64,000 nucleotides of DNA from Eleusine coracana subsp. coracana (lineage: Eukaryota; Streptophyta; Magnoliopsida; Poales; Poaceae). Every line of letters begins with the position of its first letter. Position 1 is the stretch's first letter. A model generated the notes under the pieces. That model saw only the letters and a program-made list of their open reading frames with translations. It did not search any database and had not been told where the DNA came from. Positions 10,677 through 21,628 of the stretch are shown here, piece by piece. The stretch covers positions 45,524,508-45,588,507 of the forward strand of contig CM064426.1 of the NCBI GenBank assembly GCA_032690845.1, written 5' to 3'. A program made the translations under genes and the position numbers.

Positions 10677-13600
10677 AATGAATCTCGCCCTCGAGATTCG
10701 GAAAGATTGATGAAGAGGTGGGGAAACTTGGCTTTTAATTCTTCTTCACGCTGCCAGATGGCTTCTTCTTCCGTGTGATGATTCCAGAGCACCTTGCACA
10801 TCCGGATCACCTTATTTCTGGTAACTCTCTCAACAACTTCTAGGATCTTGACTGGTTGTTCCGTATATGTGAGGTCTTTCCGAAGGTCTATTTCCTCAAC
10901 AGGGAGTTGTTCTTCAGGCACTCTTAAGCACTTCTTTAACTGGGACACATGCAACACGTCATGCACATCCGTGAGATGTGAGGGTAGCTCCAACTGATAT
11001 GCGACTTCTCCTCTTCTATCAAGAATCTTGAAAGGGCCGATGTAACGTGGTGCTAACTTTCCTTTTACTTTGAAGCGTCTAACACCCCTCATGGGTGATA
11101 CCTTGAGATATACGAAGTCTCCAATCTCGAAGGATAGGTCTCTTCGCCTACGATCGGCGTAGCTTTTCTGCCTTGACTGTGCAACCTTTAGGTTCTCACG
11201 TACAATCTTAACTTGTCTTTCTGCTTCTTGTAGTATCTCAGGTCCGAAGACTTGGTTCTCTCCTGTCTCATTCCAGAACAGAGGTGTCCTACACTTTCTT
11301 CCATATAAGAACTCGAAAGGCGTCGTCCCTATACTTGCTTGATAACTGTTGTTATAGGAAAATTCTGCGTAGGGTAGACTCTTGTCCCAACTCTTGCCAT
11401 ATTTCAAAGCACAAGCTCTCAACATGTCTTCTAGTATTTGGTTCGTCCTCTCGGTCTGTCCATCAGTCTGAGGGTGATACGCAGAGCTGAAGTTCAACTT
11501 GGTGCCAAGAGATTCATGTACCTTCTCCCAAAACCTCAAGGTGAACTGAGAGCCTCTGTCAGATACTATCTTCTTAGAGACTCCATGTAAACACACTATC
11601 CTTGACATGTATAGTTCTGCCAGCTTCGCACCACTATAAGTTGTCTTGACGGGAATAAAGTGTGCCACCTTGGTTAAACGATCAATTATAACCCATATAG
11701 AATCATATCCCGACTGTGTACGGGGTAATCCAACGATGAAGTCCATACCGACTTGTTCCCACTTCCACTCAGGAATCTTTAGAGGTTGAAGTAGTCCGGC
11801 GGGTCGTTGGTGTTCTGCCTTGACACGTTGACATGTGTCACACACCGCAACATACTCTGCAACATCACGCTTCATGCCATGCCACAAATAACGAGTCTTC
11901 AAGTCTTGATACATCTTGGTACTTCCTGGATGAATGGAGTATGCAGAATCGTGTGCTTCCCGTAGTATTATGTCACGAAGGGGCTTTTTCTCTGGCACAC
12001 ATATTCTTTTACCTATCCATATAATACCCTTCTCATCTTCTGTGAAGTCGGTAGCTTTTCCTTCCTTAATGAGCTTTTTGATCTCACTTAACTTCTCATC
12101 TTCTAGCTGTCCTTTGCGAATTTCTTCATTGAGAGTTGGTTCTACTTCCATTGCGACGGCCTCCAACTCATTCACAAACCCAAGGTTTAGTCGTTCAAAC
12201 TCCTTGCAGAGTGCTGGTGGTAGCCTTTCCACGATTAACTGACTGCAATAGGCCTTTCTACTCAGGGCATCTGCAACAACATTCGCCTTCCCAGGATGAT
12301 AGTTAATACCCACATCATAGTCCTTAATCAACTCTAACCAACGTCGTTGTCTTAGGTTCAACTCCGTCTGAGTGAATATGTACTTGAGACTCTTGTGATC
12401 CGTATAGATCTCACAACGATGACCAAGAATGTAGTGCCTCCAAATTTTCAGAGCGTGTACTACTGCCGCTAATTCCAAATCGTGTGTTGGGTACTTCTCT
12501 TCATGCTTCCGTAATTGCCTAGATGCATATGCCACAACATGACCTTCCTGCATGAGCACACATCCTAGTCCTTGCCTCGATGCGTCACAGTATATGTCAA
12601 AACTCTTATTGATGTCAGGTAAGATTAAGACAGGGGCTGACGTTAATCTCTTCTTCAATTCTTCAAAGCTGGTTTGACAACACGGAGTCCATTCAAAAAT
12701 CTTGTCCTTCCCTAACAGTGTCGTCATTGGCTTTGCTATTTTGGAGAAGTCCTTTATGAATCGCTGATAGTATCCGGCTAATCCAAGAAAACTTCTAATC
12801 TCCTTTACTATCTGTGGTGGTTTCCAATCTAGGACGTCCTTTACCTTGCCTGGATCGACTGACACTCCTCCAGCAGAGATCACATGACCAAGAAATGCTA
12901 CCTCCTTCAGCCAGAATTCGCACTTACTTAATTTGGCATACAGCTGGTGTTCACGTAGCTTCTCTAGAACTAGCCTGAGGTGTACCTCATGCTCTTCTTC
13001 ATTCTTTGAAAACACTAAGATGTCATCAATGAAAACCACAACAAACTTATCCAAGTACTCCATGAACACCTTGTTCATAAGGTACATGAAGTAAGCCGGT
13101 GCATTGGTTAACCCAAATGACATTACCGTATACTCATATAACCCATATCTTGTTCGGAAAGCCGTCTTGGATATGTCTGATGGTCTGATTTTTAACTGGT
13201 GATACCCGGATCGTAGATCAATCTTGGAGAATACACAAGCTCCTTTCATCTGATCGAACAAGTCTTCAATCCGTGGTAGTGGATACTTATTCTTGATGGT
13301 TACATCATTAAGAGAACGATAGTCCACACACATCCTCTGAGTCTTGTCCTTCTTCTCGACAAAGATTACTGGAGCTCCCCAAGGTGAGGAACTAGGGCGA
13401 ATGAAACCTTTCTCTAGCATCTCATGTAATTGCTTCTTTAGTTCTACCAACTCATTAACTGGCATCCTATAGGGCCTCTTAGATATAGGAGCAGTTCCTG
13501 GTATTAAGTCGATAACAAACTCTATGTCACGGTCTGGTGGCATACCTGAAAGTTCTTCAGGAAAGACATCAGGGAATTCACATACCACTCGTATCTCTTC

Positions 13601-13817
13601 TATGGGTGTGCCGGTGGTTTGGTTTAGTATGACTTCCTTGGTAGTAGAGTTGGCTGCTATGAATTCAACCTTGGTACCCTCTGCACTGGTCAGTTGTACT
13701 GATTGCTTGGCGCACTGTATCACTGCATCATACTTGCGTAACCAATCCATTCCAAGTATTATATCTATCCCCTTGGAGTCTAGGATTATGAGATTAGCTG
13801 AGAAGTCCACCCCCCCC
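10673..13817 (-). pseudogene. pol: E3 pol: RT, RNase H, integrase, chromodomain (uninterrupted frame cut off from gag)
   Basis: An open frame of about 1,045 codons with all pol domains. It begins at the protease end ([18 protein letters not shown]). RT follows with [33 protein letters not shown] and the active box [11 protein letters not shown]; then RNase H ([40 protein letters not shown]). The integrase has [40 protein letters not shown] and [12 protein letters not shown]. The last 55 residues (10,690-10,872) match a chromodomain ([20 protein letters not shown], then [12 protein letters not shown]). It resembles the group II type lacking part of the aromatic cage (inferred). The frame joins gag only through a one-base shift in an eight-C run at 13,810-13,817. 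Catalytic residues look intact, so the protein part is nearly pristine. Confidence 0.95.
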
Positions 13818-15195
13818 TTATTTTAAGGGCGACCTTTGGGCATATTTGATTGGTTCTCATTTCTCCACCAGGAGAGCTAACTAGCATGGTATGCTTCATA
13901 AGAGCAATCGGTAAGTTGTGCTTTGCCACATATGTGGATGTTATGAATGAATGTGATGCTCCCGAATCAAACAAAATCGTTGCAGGTTGAGAGTTAGCTA
14001 AGAACATACCGAGCACCACATCTGCAGCTTGCTCAGCTTCTTCCGTAGTGACATGATTGACGCGCCCTCGAGCGTAATTCTGTTGTCCTCGATTGCCTGA
14101 AGGCAGGTTAGTTGAAGCTTGCCTTGGTGCATTGTTCCGTTGAGGACACTGTCCCATGAAGTGACCTTCCTGTCCACAGTGATAACATCCGCGCTTCACA
14201 CCATTAGTGTTTCCAGCGGTGGGGCGGTTCTGGTTTTGTGGAGTTGTTGGGGCTGTGGGGCTGGGTGCTTGCTGATAGGTGGGGCGAGGTGCCTGCTGCT
14301 GGCTAGGGCGGGGTGCCTGGTAGTTGGAACATTGCATTGGAAAGTTTGGGCGTGGAGCTTGCATGGGTGGCCTGACAGTGCTGGGAGCACGGTAGTATAA
14401 GTTAGAAGATGGCATCATGCGGGGGCGAGTGTTGCTACCATATGATTGTCCTTGGAATGGCATCTTCCTCTTGCCTTCCCTCTCAATCTCATTGCGCTTA
14501 TTCTCCACCACAATGGCCTTGTCCACCAGTTTCTGGAAATTGATATAGTCATTGTTTATCAACTGAAACTGGATGTCATTCTGCAGTCCCCTCATGAACA
14601 TGTATTGATTCTTCCCATCGGTGTTCACATCCTCTGGAGCATACCTGGACAGCTGGATGAACCTATTCAAGTATTCACTTACTGACATGTTCCCCTGTCT
14701 CAGGACCTGAAATTCCTGTCTTTTCAGCAATTTGATGCCCGTAGGAATATAGTGGGAGCGGAAATTATCCTTGAACTCAATCCAAGTGATGCTTTCCACA
14801 TCAGCATTAGCATTGCAATAAGCTTCCCACCAGTCTGCGGCTACACCATAAAGCCGATGAGCTGCAAAGAGAACCTTCTCTCGATCATTGCATTGAGCGA
14901 TCATCATCTTCTTTTCAATTGCCTTGAGCCAATCGTCAGCTTCCATCGGATCCTTAGATTGGGAAAAGGTAGGTGGCTTAGTCCTTAGGAACTCCCCCAA
15001 TCTATTCTGGGGTGTAGGTGGAGGTGCATTGTTGTTCTGCTGGTTGTTGTGGTTCTGCTGTATAGCGCCCAATGTTTGGATCATTGTTTGCATGAGCTGA
15101 GTCTATACGGCCAAGAATTGCTCAAGGTTCGAAGCATTATTGCCCTCCTCGTTGTTCTGATTGCTACCTCCAGCGTGGCCTCTAGTGCGAACCAT
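13786..15195 (-). pseudogene. gag: E3 gag and protease, one amber codon
   Basis: The frame opens with ATG at 15,195 (MVRTRGHAGGSNQNNEEG). It is interrupted by TAG at 15,103-15,105 where CAG (Gln) is expected, then runs to 13,786. The capsid domain has FLRTKPPTFSQSKDPMEADD, DWLKAIEKKM, and ESITWIEFKDNFRSHYIPTG. A proline- and glutamine-rich linker follows, then the CCHC knuckle GCYHCGQEGHFMGQC and the retropepsin with ILFDSGASHSFI. The frame leaves register at the G-run near 13,810-13,817, where the pol frame takes over. The product would assemble particles, bind RNA and process the polyprotein. The later in-frame Met at 15,093 could be used, but the 15,195 start resembles the usual MV.TR start of this lineage. 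Confidence 0.92.
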
Positions 15196-15472
15196 CTGAT
15201 TAGAGTAGGTGGTGGAAGTAGTGTGAGACAAGGTGTGGTAATAACGAAAAGAAAGATCCCTATCTAAATGTATCAAGGAGTGATAAGTAAAAGATAGTTT
15301 ATTTTAATAAGCAAACAAACGATGAGGTTGTGGACAAGTTGCCGAGGCATCCTACAACTCACATCAAGCACACTTATTAACCAAGCCAACAAGTTCATTA
15401 CATCACACCATGAAAGTAAATCGATGTAAGCGTTTGATTATTACAATCTTTATTCACGGGTAAGGGAATCTC
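15196..15472 (-). other. Spacer between ORF1 and gag in E3
   Basis: 277 bp with no open frame of note, separating the ORF1 stop from the gag ATG. It has runs such as CTTGTTGGCTTGG on the minus strand but no clear promoter or hairpin. Downstream gag translation would need splicing, reinitiation or a separate transcript, which the sequence alone cannot settle. Confidence 0.5.
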
Positions 15473-16468
15473 CTAGGCATGGGAGTTGACTTCGTCGGAG
15501 ATCAAAGGTAGGGAACTTGCGCGCTTCGGGGAGTTTGCAGTCCAAGTGCGGATACCCGATGAGTAGAGGTCACTTTGCTCGCCCATCTTGACTCGCTGGT
15601 CGCGCTTTATGTAATCCTTAGTATCGCGCAGCCTCTTCCGAAGGGTGTGGTTCTCCCTCTGTAGTGCCTCCATAGTGCGGCTTAAGTCCACCACTATTCC
15701 CTGAGTCTCGTCCATCTCCCTGGTGCTCACATACCATTCTGTAGGAGCGACAGTGTACTTCTCCGTGCCTGGCTTCCGACGGGGAATGTGTGCAAAACTT
15801 GTCCTTGCTATTCCATGGCGGTGAGTGTAGCAGAGGCTAGTGAGAGACCTCCAAGCAGCATCGTCTATTGCAGCCCCACGAGTAGCCCTAGGGGTGCGGC
15901 CACGGTGCGTAGATATGACGCGGTCGCCGTCGTAGATGTTGACCTCCACTGTCCATTCCTCACGAGAAGGACGATCCACTCTCTTGATGAAGTACTAAGG
16001 CTTGTTGGTGATGCCAATCTTCTCAAGTAGCTTTCGCAGAGTCTTGGAGAAGGTCTCACTCTCTAGTCCAAAAGAGCGATACTTCTCGGCCATACGGACG
16101 GCTAGGTCTTCGTCCTCATCCGAGTAATCACCATTCATAGGCTCTTCGAGATCTTCGGGCTCTTCTGGGTCTTCTTCCTTTTGTGGTTCTTCAGGGTCCT
16201 CTTCTTGCTCATACTCTTTTGGTTCTTCTTCCTCTTCAGGTTCCTCAGGGTCCTCTTCTTGCTCATACTCTTCTGGTTCTTCTTCTTCTTCAGGTTCCTC
16301 AGGGTCCTCTTGTGGTTCCTCTGGAAATGTCTCATCCCTTACTGGGGTCTTCTCGCGTTCAGGTTGATTTGCTTCTTCACTTTCTTCCCTTTGAACACGC
16401 CTAGGGGCAAGGAGTCCATAGTGGCGTCTAGTCGTACTCTTACGAGCGGTTTGCTTGGTGCGGGCCAT
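15473..16468 (-). pseudogene. E3 ORF1: protein beginning with the histone H3 tail (MARTKQTARKST), one amber codon
   Basis: A sense ORF between the PBS and gag, 331 codons in one frame with a single TAG at 15,995-15,997. Residues 1-12, MARTKQTARKST, are identical to histone H3 including R2, K4, R8, K9, S10 and T11. Met followed by Ala should be removed, exposing A1 as in H3. Then TRRHYGLLAPRRVQ retains an APR(K/R)-like echo. Residues about 32-115 are extremely acidic with an 18-residue repeat (DPEEPEEEEEPEEYEQEE). Residues about 120-220 show helix-strand-strand-strand-helix character reminiscent of a dsRBD. Residues about 270-300 (LSRTMEALQRENHTLRKRLR) form a coiled coil. I do not recognise the family. 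The start is the only ATG giving the H3 match. An upstream ATG at 16,620 opens a 93-codon overlapping frame. Function, perhaps engaging histone readers or writers, is inference. Confidence 0.85.
16199..16306 (-). repeat. 54-bp tandem duplication coding the acidic repeat of ORF1
   Basis: Two adjacent 54-bp units, 16,199-16,252 and 16,253-16,306, each coding DPEEPEEEEEP(E/K)EYEQEE. They differ at a few bases, with a third, degenerate half unit to the left (16,160-16,198). The length is a multiple of three, so the frame is kept. Confidence 0.9.
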
Positions 16469-16653
16469 CTATATTTTAAAATCACAAGGCATGAATATGC
16501 AATGGTTAAAGAAATCTGAAATTCAACAAAAGCAACAAAAGGAGAAACGACAAGGATTAGTATTTTGTTAAAATAGTTTGTATTGATGTAAGACAAAATA
16601 GGGTCCCTAAATGCGTCCATGGCTAACTAGGCTGACGTCCTGCAGTCGATATG

Positions 16654-16664
16654 GCTCTGATACC
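16654..16664 (-). other. Primer-binding site of E3 (tRNA-iMet)
   Basis: Minus strand GGTATCAGAGC, eleven of the twelve bases complementary to the 3' end of plant initiator Met tRNA (canonical TGGTATCAGAGC), six bases from the 5' LTR end. Confirms minus-strand orientation. Confidence 0.85.
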
Positions 16665-16669
16665 TCTTC

Positions 16670-19600
16670 TGTAACACCCATTTTAAGAAACAAACTGGGT
16701 GTAGCCGTACATGTGCCCAGGATCAAGTTACACACACATACGGTACATCATCAATGGTAAACAGAATAATTATTACAAAAGGACCCGTGGGTCTAGAAGA
16801 AAAATACATCAATGCAGCGGAAAGTATCTAGCGTAGACATCCCAAACTCCACAGGCATCGATTGGAGGATCATCGCCTAGTACTCGCTTCCTTCCTCTTA
16901 GTATTGGCTCCAATCTTCTCCTTGGGCTGAATATCAACGTGGTATAGCAAGGGTGAGTACATGTCGTACTCAGCAAGTGGGGGAAAAGATGACATGGGGC
17001 TATAGTCAAGAGAAGGCTTTATAGAGTGGGTTGCATGAGCTTTTAATTAACCTAAGCATCCTATTTACTAAGTGGGGTCATCCCAACCCTACTTTCACAA
17101 GGTGCTGTACTAACCAAGTCTCAATCCATCCCACCTTTCCAACCATACCAACCCATCCCCAACTAATCTTGTGAGGATTCCAGGCCGCTCTTGACCGTGA
17201 GCACGGCTATCATGATAGTTTGATACTCTGCAGAGTTTGTACCACTTTACCCACAAGTCGTGATTCCCTTGGTGCCCGTGGACGCGACCCACATTACACA
17301 CTTCCTTTTCCAAAGGGTCTCCCAGTACATGCTAGCCACGAAGGTTCCAGTCCCGTCCATAAGTGATAGCCCTTCAACAAGCAGCTCATCACCCCAGGAG
17401 CCCCCTCTTGAGCCATTCGGATACAAGGACAGTCCTCTCGACTTCTATTCCCCGCTCCACCAAATGCTGCACTGACACTAGGAGAACACCTAATTACTAG
17501 GCCAAGCCTTACCCATGTCGGTCTTGTGTTGGCACTGTTTTCCTGGGTTGTCACTCCAAGAACCGGTTCCTAGGATCTACAACAAGCCTACCACCACAAG
17601 CATGTGCCCACGGCACCGCATCCTTTCCACCTGGCTTGCATAGATCCCTAAGCCATGTTACTAAAAGATTTACCAAACATATCCCACGTGACATTGTTCA
17701 TTAATCAAAATTAATATTAACCCACATCCCATAAGCCATCTTAAGCATTTTCTACCCACAATTCACCCATTGGTTCAAGGCGACAAGGAACAGGGTAAAA
17801 ACAATTACTAAGGAAAACCCTAACAATAGGTTCCCAATAAATTGACACAAGCATGCAATTCTATAGTAACATTTCTATAGGTGTAATATGCATCAAGGAC
17901 ACTTGCCTTCGTCCTGCGCAGAAGGCTGCTCTAACCCTTCAAATTCCTGCTCTTGAAATTCCTCGTAGGGTGGTCCTTGTGTATGCTCGCCTTTATGTAA
18001 CGACATACCAATACAAGCAAAACATACAAAATCAATACACTATATGCAACAGAGGCAAAAACAGTATGTAGATGCAATGGATGCAAAGGTTATGCTCCTA
18101 CGAGAATTTTGGCGCAAGAATCACCTAAATTGGAGTTATGAGTAAAAAGTTATGCTAGTTTGAAGTTTTAGGGGTAAAAGGGTAAAAACAGAGGCTTTTA
18201 AAGACCTATGTGTAATTTTATAAAATTATAGGGACTAAAGTGTAAATTATTAGGGCTGAAAAGTAGTTATTAAAAGTATAAGGTTGTTTTTGCAAAAATT
18301 CTAGGACTCAAACATAATTAATACTAAGTGCAGGGGTTTAAGTGTAAAAAAAGACAGGGCCAAAATCTAATTAAAATTAAGTACAGGGATGTTCTAAAAA
18401 TTTAAGGCTAAAATAATATTTATACAATTAATAAGGGTTAAGGTATAATTTTAAAATAATTCTGGGGACTAAAACATAATTAAAATCAGTCCAGGGGTGT
18501 TTTATAAAATTACAAGGTCAAATAATAATTTAAATAATGCATAGGGGTGTTTCTGTAAATTTTTAGGGCTAAAATAATATTTATACCATTAATAATATAA
18601 AAAGACTGGATTAAAATATAATTTAAAACAATTCCAGGGGTTTTCTACAATTTATAGGGCAAAAATATAATTTCTTAAAGGTATAGGGGCTTTTTTGTAA
18701 AAATGTAGTGCTAAAAATAATTATTATAAAGTTCAGGGGCCTAAAAACAAATTTTTATTTGTTCTGCACAAAAACAGGGACCTAAACCTAATTTAAACTA
18801 AGCACAGGGGCTAAAATGCAAAACTGCCACAATATCTAGGAATTAATTGAATTAATTTTAAACTAGAAATGCGTGGACCGGGTCTATAGGTTCTGTGGAC
18901 CATTGGTCCACTGGTTCACGGTGGACCGATTACATAACCCAAAGGGGTATGTAATCTGGATGGTTGGATCAAGATCCAACGGCCAGAATTAAAGGGCGGG
19001 GGAAGGTCGTCGCCGGCGGCCGGTTAGGCGGCGGCGCGCGGCGGGGCTCACCGGAGACCGGCCGGAATGGCGCTCCGGTCGGCCATTCCTCGCCGTGAGA
19101 GTCTCGGGAGAGAGAGGGGAGGGAGGGGAGTCTCACCGGCAGGTCGCGCGGGTGCGGGGAGGCCGGGAGGGGGTCGGCGGCGCGGCTCAGTGGCGGCGGT
19201 GGTCGGAGCTCGGTGGGGGAGGTCGTCCGATGGTCGCGAGCGAGCGGGGGAGAGCGGAGGAGTGGCGGCAGAGCAGGGCGGTGCCGAGAGGGTGCTTTAC
19301 AGGCGCGGAGGCGGGCGAATTGAGCCGGCGCGGGGCTCTCCGGCCATCAATGGCCACTAGCGCCATTGATGCGCGCGGGGGTTCGTAACGGCCGAAACGG
19401 CCGAAAGTTAGGGGGGAAGGGAAGTGGAGGCGGTCGCGCGCGCTCGGGCGCCGGTTTCGGGAGCCGGGGAGGTCGGGGGAGGGAGATCGACGGCGGCGGC
19501 GGCGTCGGTCTCCAGCGGCGGGAGAGAGAGGGGAGGGAGGGGATGACAGGCGGGGCCCGCGTGTCAGTGAGAGAGAGAGAGAGAGAGCGCGGGAGGAGCG

Positions 19601-20007
19601 GGCCACGCGCTGGGCCGGCCGGGAAGGTGGGCCACGGGGGAGAGAATGAAGGGAGGGGAGGCGGCCTGGCCGGCTGGGCCGAAAGGAGGAGGTGGGGAGA
19701 GGGGAGGGGTGGGCTGAATGGTGGGTTTCGGCCCACTGTTCTAGTTCCTCCTTTTCTTTTCTTTTTCTTTCTCAATTCTTTTCCTTGTCTAATTTCTATT
19801 CTAATTCTATTCCTAATATTCCTGGTAAATAAATAATAATTAAACTAAATGCATAATGCAATGAAAATCTATATGAATATGACATGTTATGCAAATGCAA
19901 TAATTTAATTTAATTTATTATAAAAACAATTTGTCCTAGGTTATTTAATTAAACTCCTAAATGCTAATAGTTGGCATTTTTAGAATTTGCAAAAGTAGGG
20001 TGTTACA
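16670..20007 (-). repeat. E3 5' LTR (3,338 bp)
   Basis: Begins TGTAACACCC and ends GGGTGTTACA, matching 7,260-10,660 almost throughout and lacking two short segments present there. As the 5' LTR it should contain the promoter; the TATA-like site at 19,296-19,301 is CTGTAAAGC rather than CTATAAAGC. The GC-rich block 18,990-19,740 contains long frames on both strands that are compositional shadows. Confidence 0.95.
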
Positions 20008-21237
20008 AACATCCTCCTCGGCACCAGGTGTGCGCTGATCGGCACGAGGCTTCCTTGCTCCCGCACTGTGCTCTGGATTTTCTGTTTGTTTTCCTGACTG
20101 CGTAGCTATTGCCTTCAACTATTCTATAGACTTCGTATTTCCAGGAATAGCCCCTTTATTGCATTGAATGGCTTGCGATAACTGTCCTATTTGTTGCTCC
20201 ATAATCTTTGTATGCTTCAAAATCTACTCATTGGAGCTCCCTATTTCTATCACCTTGTCGTTAATTCCATCAAGGACACGATCGATCTCCTTGAATTTAG
20301 CTTGATTGTCCTTGTTGATCTTCTCTTGAGCTTGGAAGAACTCATGACATTGGGGACGAAGTGGGATAGAATTTTGCATGGACAAATTAGGAGAGAAAGA
20401 ACTCCTTTGCTGTTGATATTGGGGCTTCCATCCACTATTTTTTATATATTCTAGCATCTTCATCTCTTCAGGGCAATTTTTCTGCACATGACCAAATTCT
20501 CCACACTCACCACAAGTGGAGCATGATTCCGCTAGCTTGAGTGGCTCTTCCTTAGGGATATAAAGATTATTGTCAAACCTCCTTTGAGTAGCATCGAGGC
20601 AATCTATAATCAAGTCTTCATGAGTCCTCTCAATCACACTCTTCACCACTCCTTTTGAAGGTTGCAAATTCCTTGAACTTCTCTCACCATCCCATGATTG
20701 ATTTTCAACTAACAACTTGATCAAATTCTTAGCTTTGGTGGGAGTTTTTGACATGAATGACCTGCAGCTGAAGCATCCAAGTGTTGACAAGATAGAAGGT
20801 TCAATCCAACTACAGAGAAGGGGAACAACCACACACGTGCTTGGTCTCCGGTCAATCCCGCTATCTTGAATGCAAACCTTAAGTGTTGCAAGTGATGATT
20901 GGGATCTTTCGAACCTGTAAACGGTTGTTGTGCCACTATTCCAACATATCTCTCCAATTGATACGGAAGTTGATCTTGAGATTCTTGGAAATTGATCTTG
21001 ACAACATTAGTCAATTGAGGCTTGAGACAATTAACCATAGGTACGTCTGCCATCTCCTCTTCTTCTTGGTCTGTTGTGAATAATGCTCGAGGGGTGGCAC
21101 AGACTACTCCTCCAGCTAAAGCTCCAAGTGACTTCCTTCTCTTCTTCGTTGTTCTCTTCTTGTGAAAGTCTTTCTGGATCATCGGTGTAATTAGAGGGTT
21201 TGTTTGACTTAGGACCGTCCATACCTGTAAGTTTCAC
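20008..21237 (-). pseudogene. gag: E4 gag (Athila type), frame-broken and truncated
   Basis: Three overlapping frames together read as an Athila gag. 21,031-21,237 starts MKLTGMDGPKSNKP. 20,721-21,182 holds the capsid segment YVGIVAQQPFTGSKDPNHHL, with HLRFAFKIAGLTGDQARVWL next to it. 20,224-20,832 holds the linker and the CCHC knuckle ECGEFGHVQKNC. Left of 20,224 the same frame continues (EQQIGQLSQAIQCNKGAIPG) through one TAG to the junction at 20,008. At least two frameshifts are needed. It contains one CCGATCGG-type motif (20,032-20,046, as CTGATCGG). Confidence 0.8.
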
Positions 21238-21330
21238 TTAATAGGATATATATGTACTAAAGAGACGAGTAAAATAAAGCACAATGACTAAACACTAATA
21301 CATCAAGCAATGTTTAAAAACCTACTATGG

Positions 21331-21348
21331 TCCCCGGCAACAGCGCCA
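21331..21348 (-). other. Primer-binding site of E4 (tRNA-Asp)
   Basis: Minus strand TGGCGCTGTTGCCGGGGA differs by one base from the complement of the plant tRNA-Asp 3' end. It lies 15 bp inside the LTR terminus TGTTGGTC, the usual arrangement for Athila elements. Confidence 0.88.
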
Positions 21349-21590
21349 GAAAAAGGAAAAGCTTGTTGGTCATAACTACACACCCACTTATATACCGCAA
21401 GAGGATGGTGTACGATTATAGCACTTTTTCCCTTGAATTGAGTATTCCATGGTTTATCGAATCCACAGGGACCTCAGGGGTAATTAAACAATGTTAACAG
21501 AAAAGATTTAATCAAAGCTACTGTCAAATTCAGGTTGCATGAGGGGAGACTGGCCAGTGCAAAGGTGCGTCAGACAATAAATTTGTCATT

Positions 21591-21628
21591 GCGCCGATCG
21601 GCGCAGGAGTTGAGTCGATCGGCACACC
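21591..21628. repeat. Paired CCGATCGG-type palindromes, E4 LTR
   Basis: GCGCCGATCGGCGCAGG followed by GAGTCGATCGGCACACC, GATC cores at 21,596 and 21,617, exactly 21 bp apart. The first is a perfect 14-bp palindrome. Confidence 0.9.

Larger units (their letters stand above)
7260..20007 (-). mobile_element. E3: Ty3/Gypsy chromovirus, Tekay/Del-like, two LTRs and an extra H3-tail ORF
   Basis: This 12.7 kb element has a 3' LTR on the left (7,260-10,660) and a 5' LTR on the right (16,670-20,007), each with perfect terminal inverted repeats TGTAACACCC / GGGTGTTACA. There is an iMet-type PBS at 16,654-16,664 and a G-rich PPT at 10,664-10,676. Internal order is ORF1 (15,473-16,468), gag-protease, then RT-RNase H-integrase-chromodomain. 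The LTRs are almost identical by eye, so the insertion is young. It is nevertheless inactive in this copy: amber codons in ORF1 and gag, and a homopolymer frameshift between gag and pol. No target-site duplication is seen (TGTAG left, AACAT right). Confidence 0.95.

Noticed and set aside
13810..13817. Programmed frameshift between gag-protease and pol of E3
   Set aside because: The shift falls in a plain homopolymer in the protease C-terminus, with no slippery heptamer context and no need for frameshifting in single-ORF chromoviruses. A random indel or sequencing error is likelier.
16181..16519. Plus-strand ORF rich in Phe and Leu, hydrophobic
   Set aside because: Antisense shadow of the acidic GAA/GAG-rich repeat of ORF1, which reads as TTC/CTC in the other strand.
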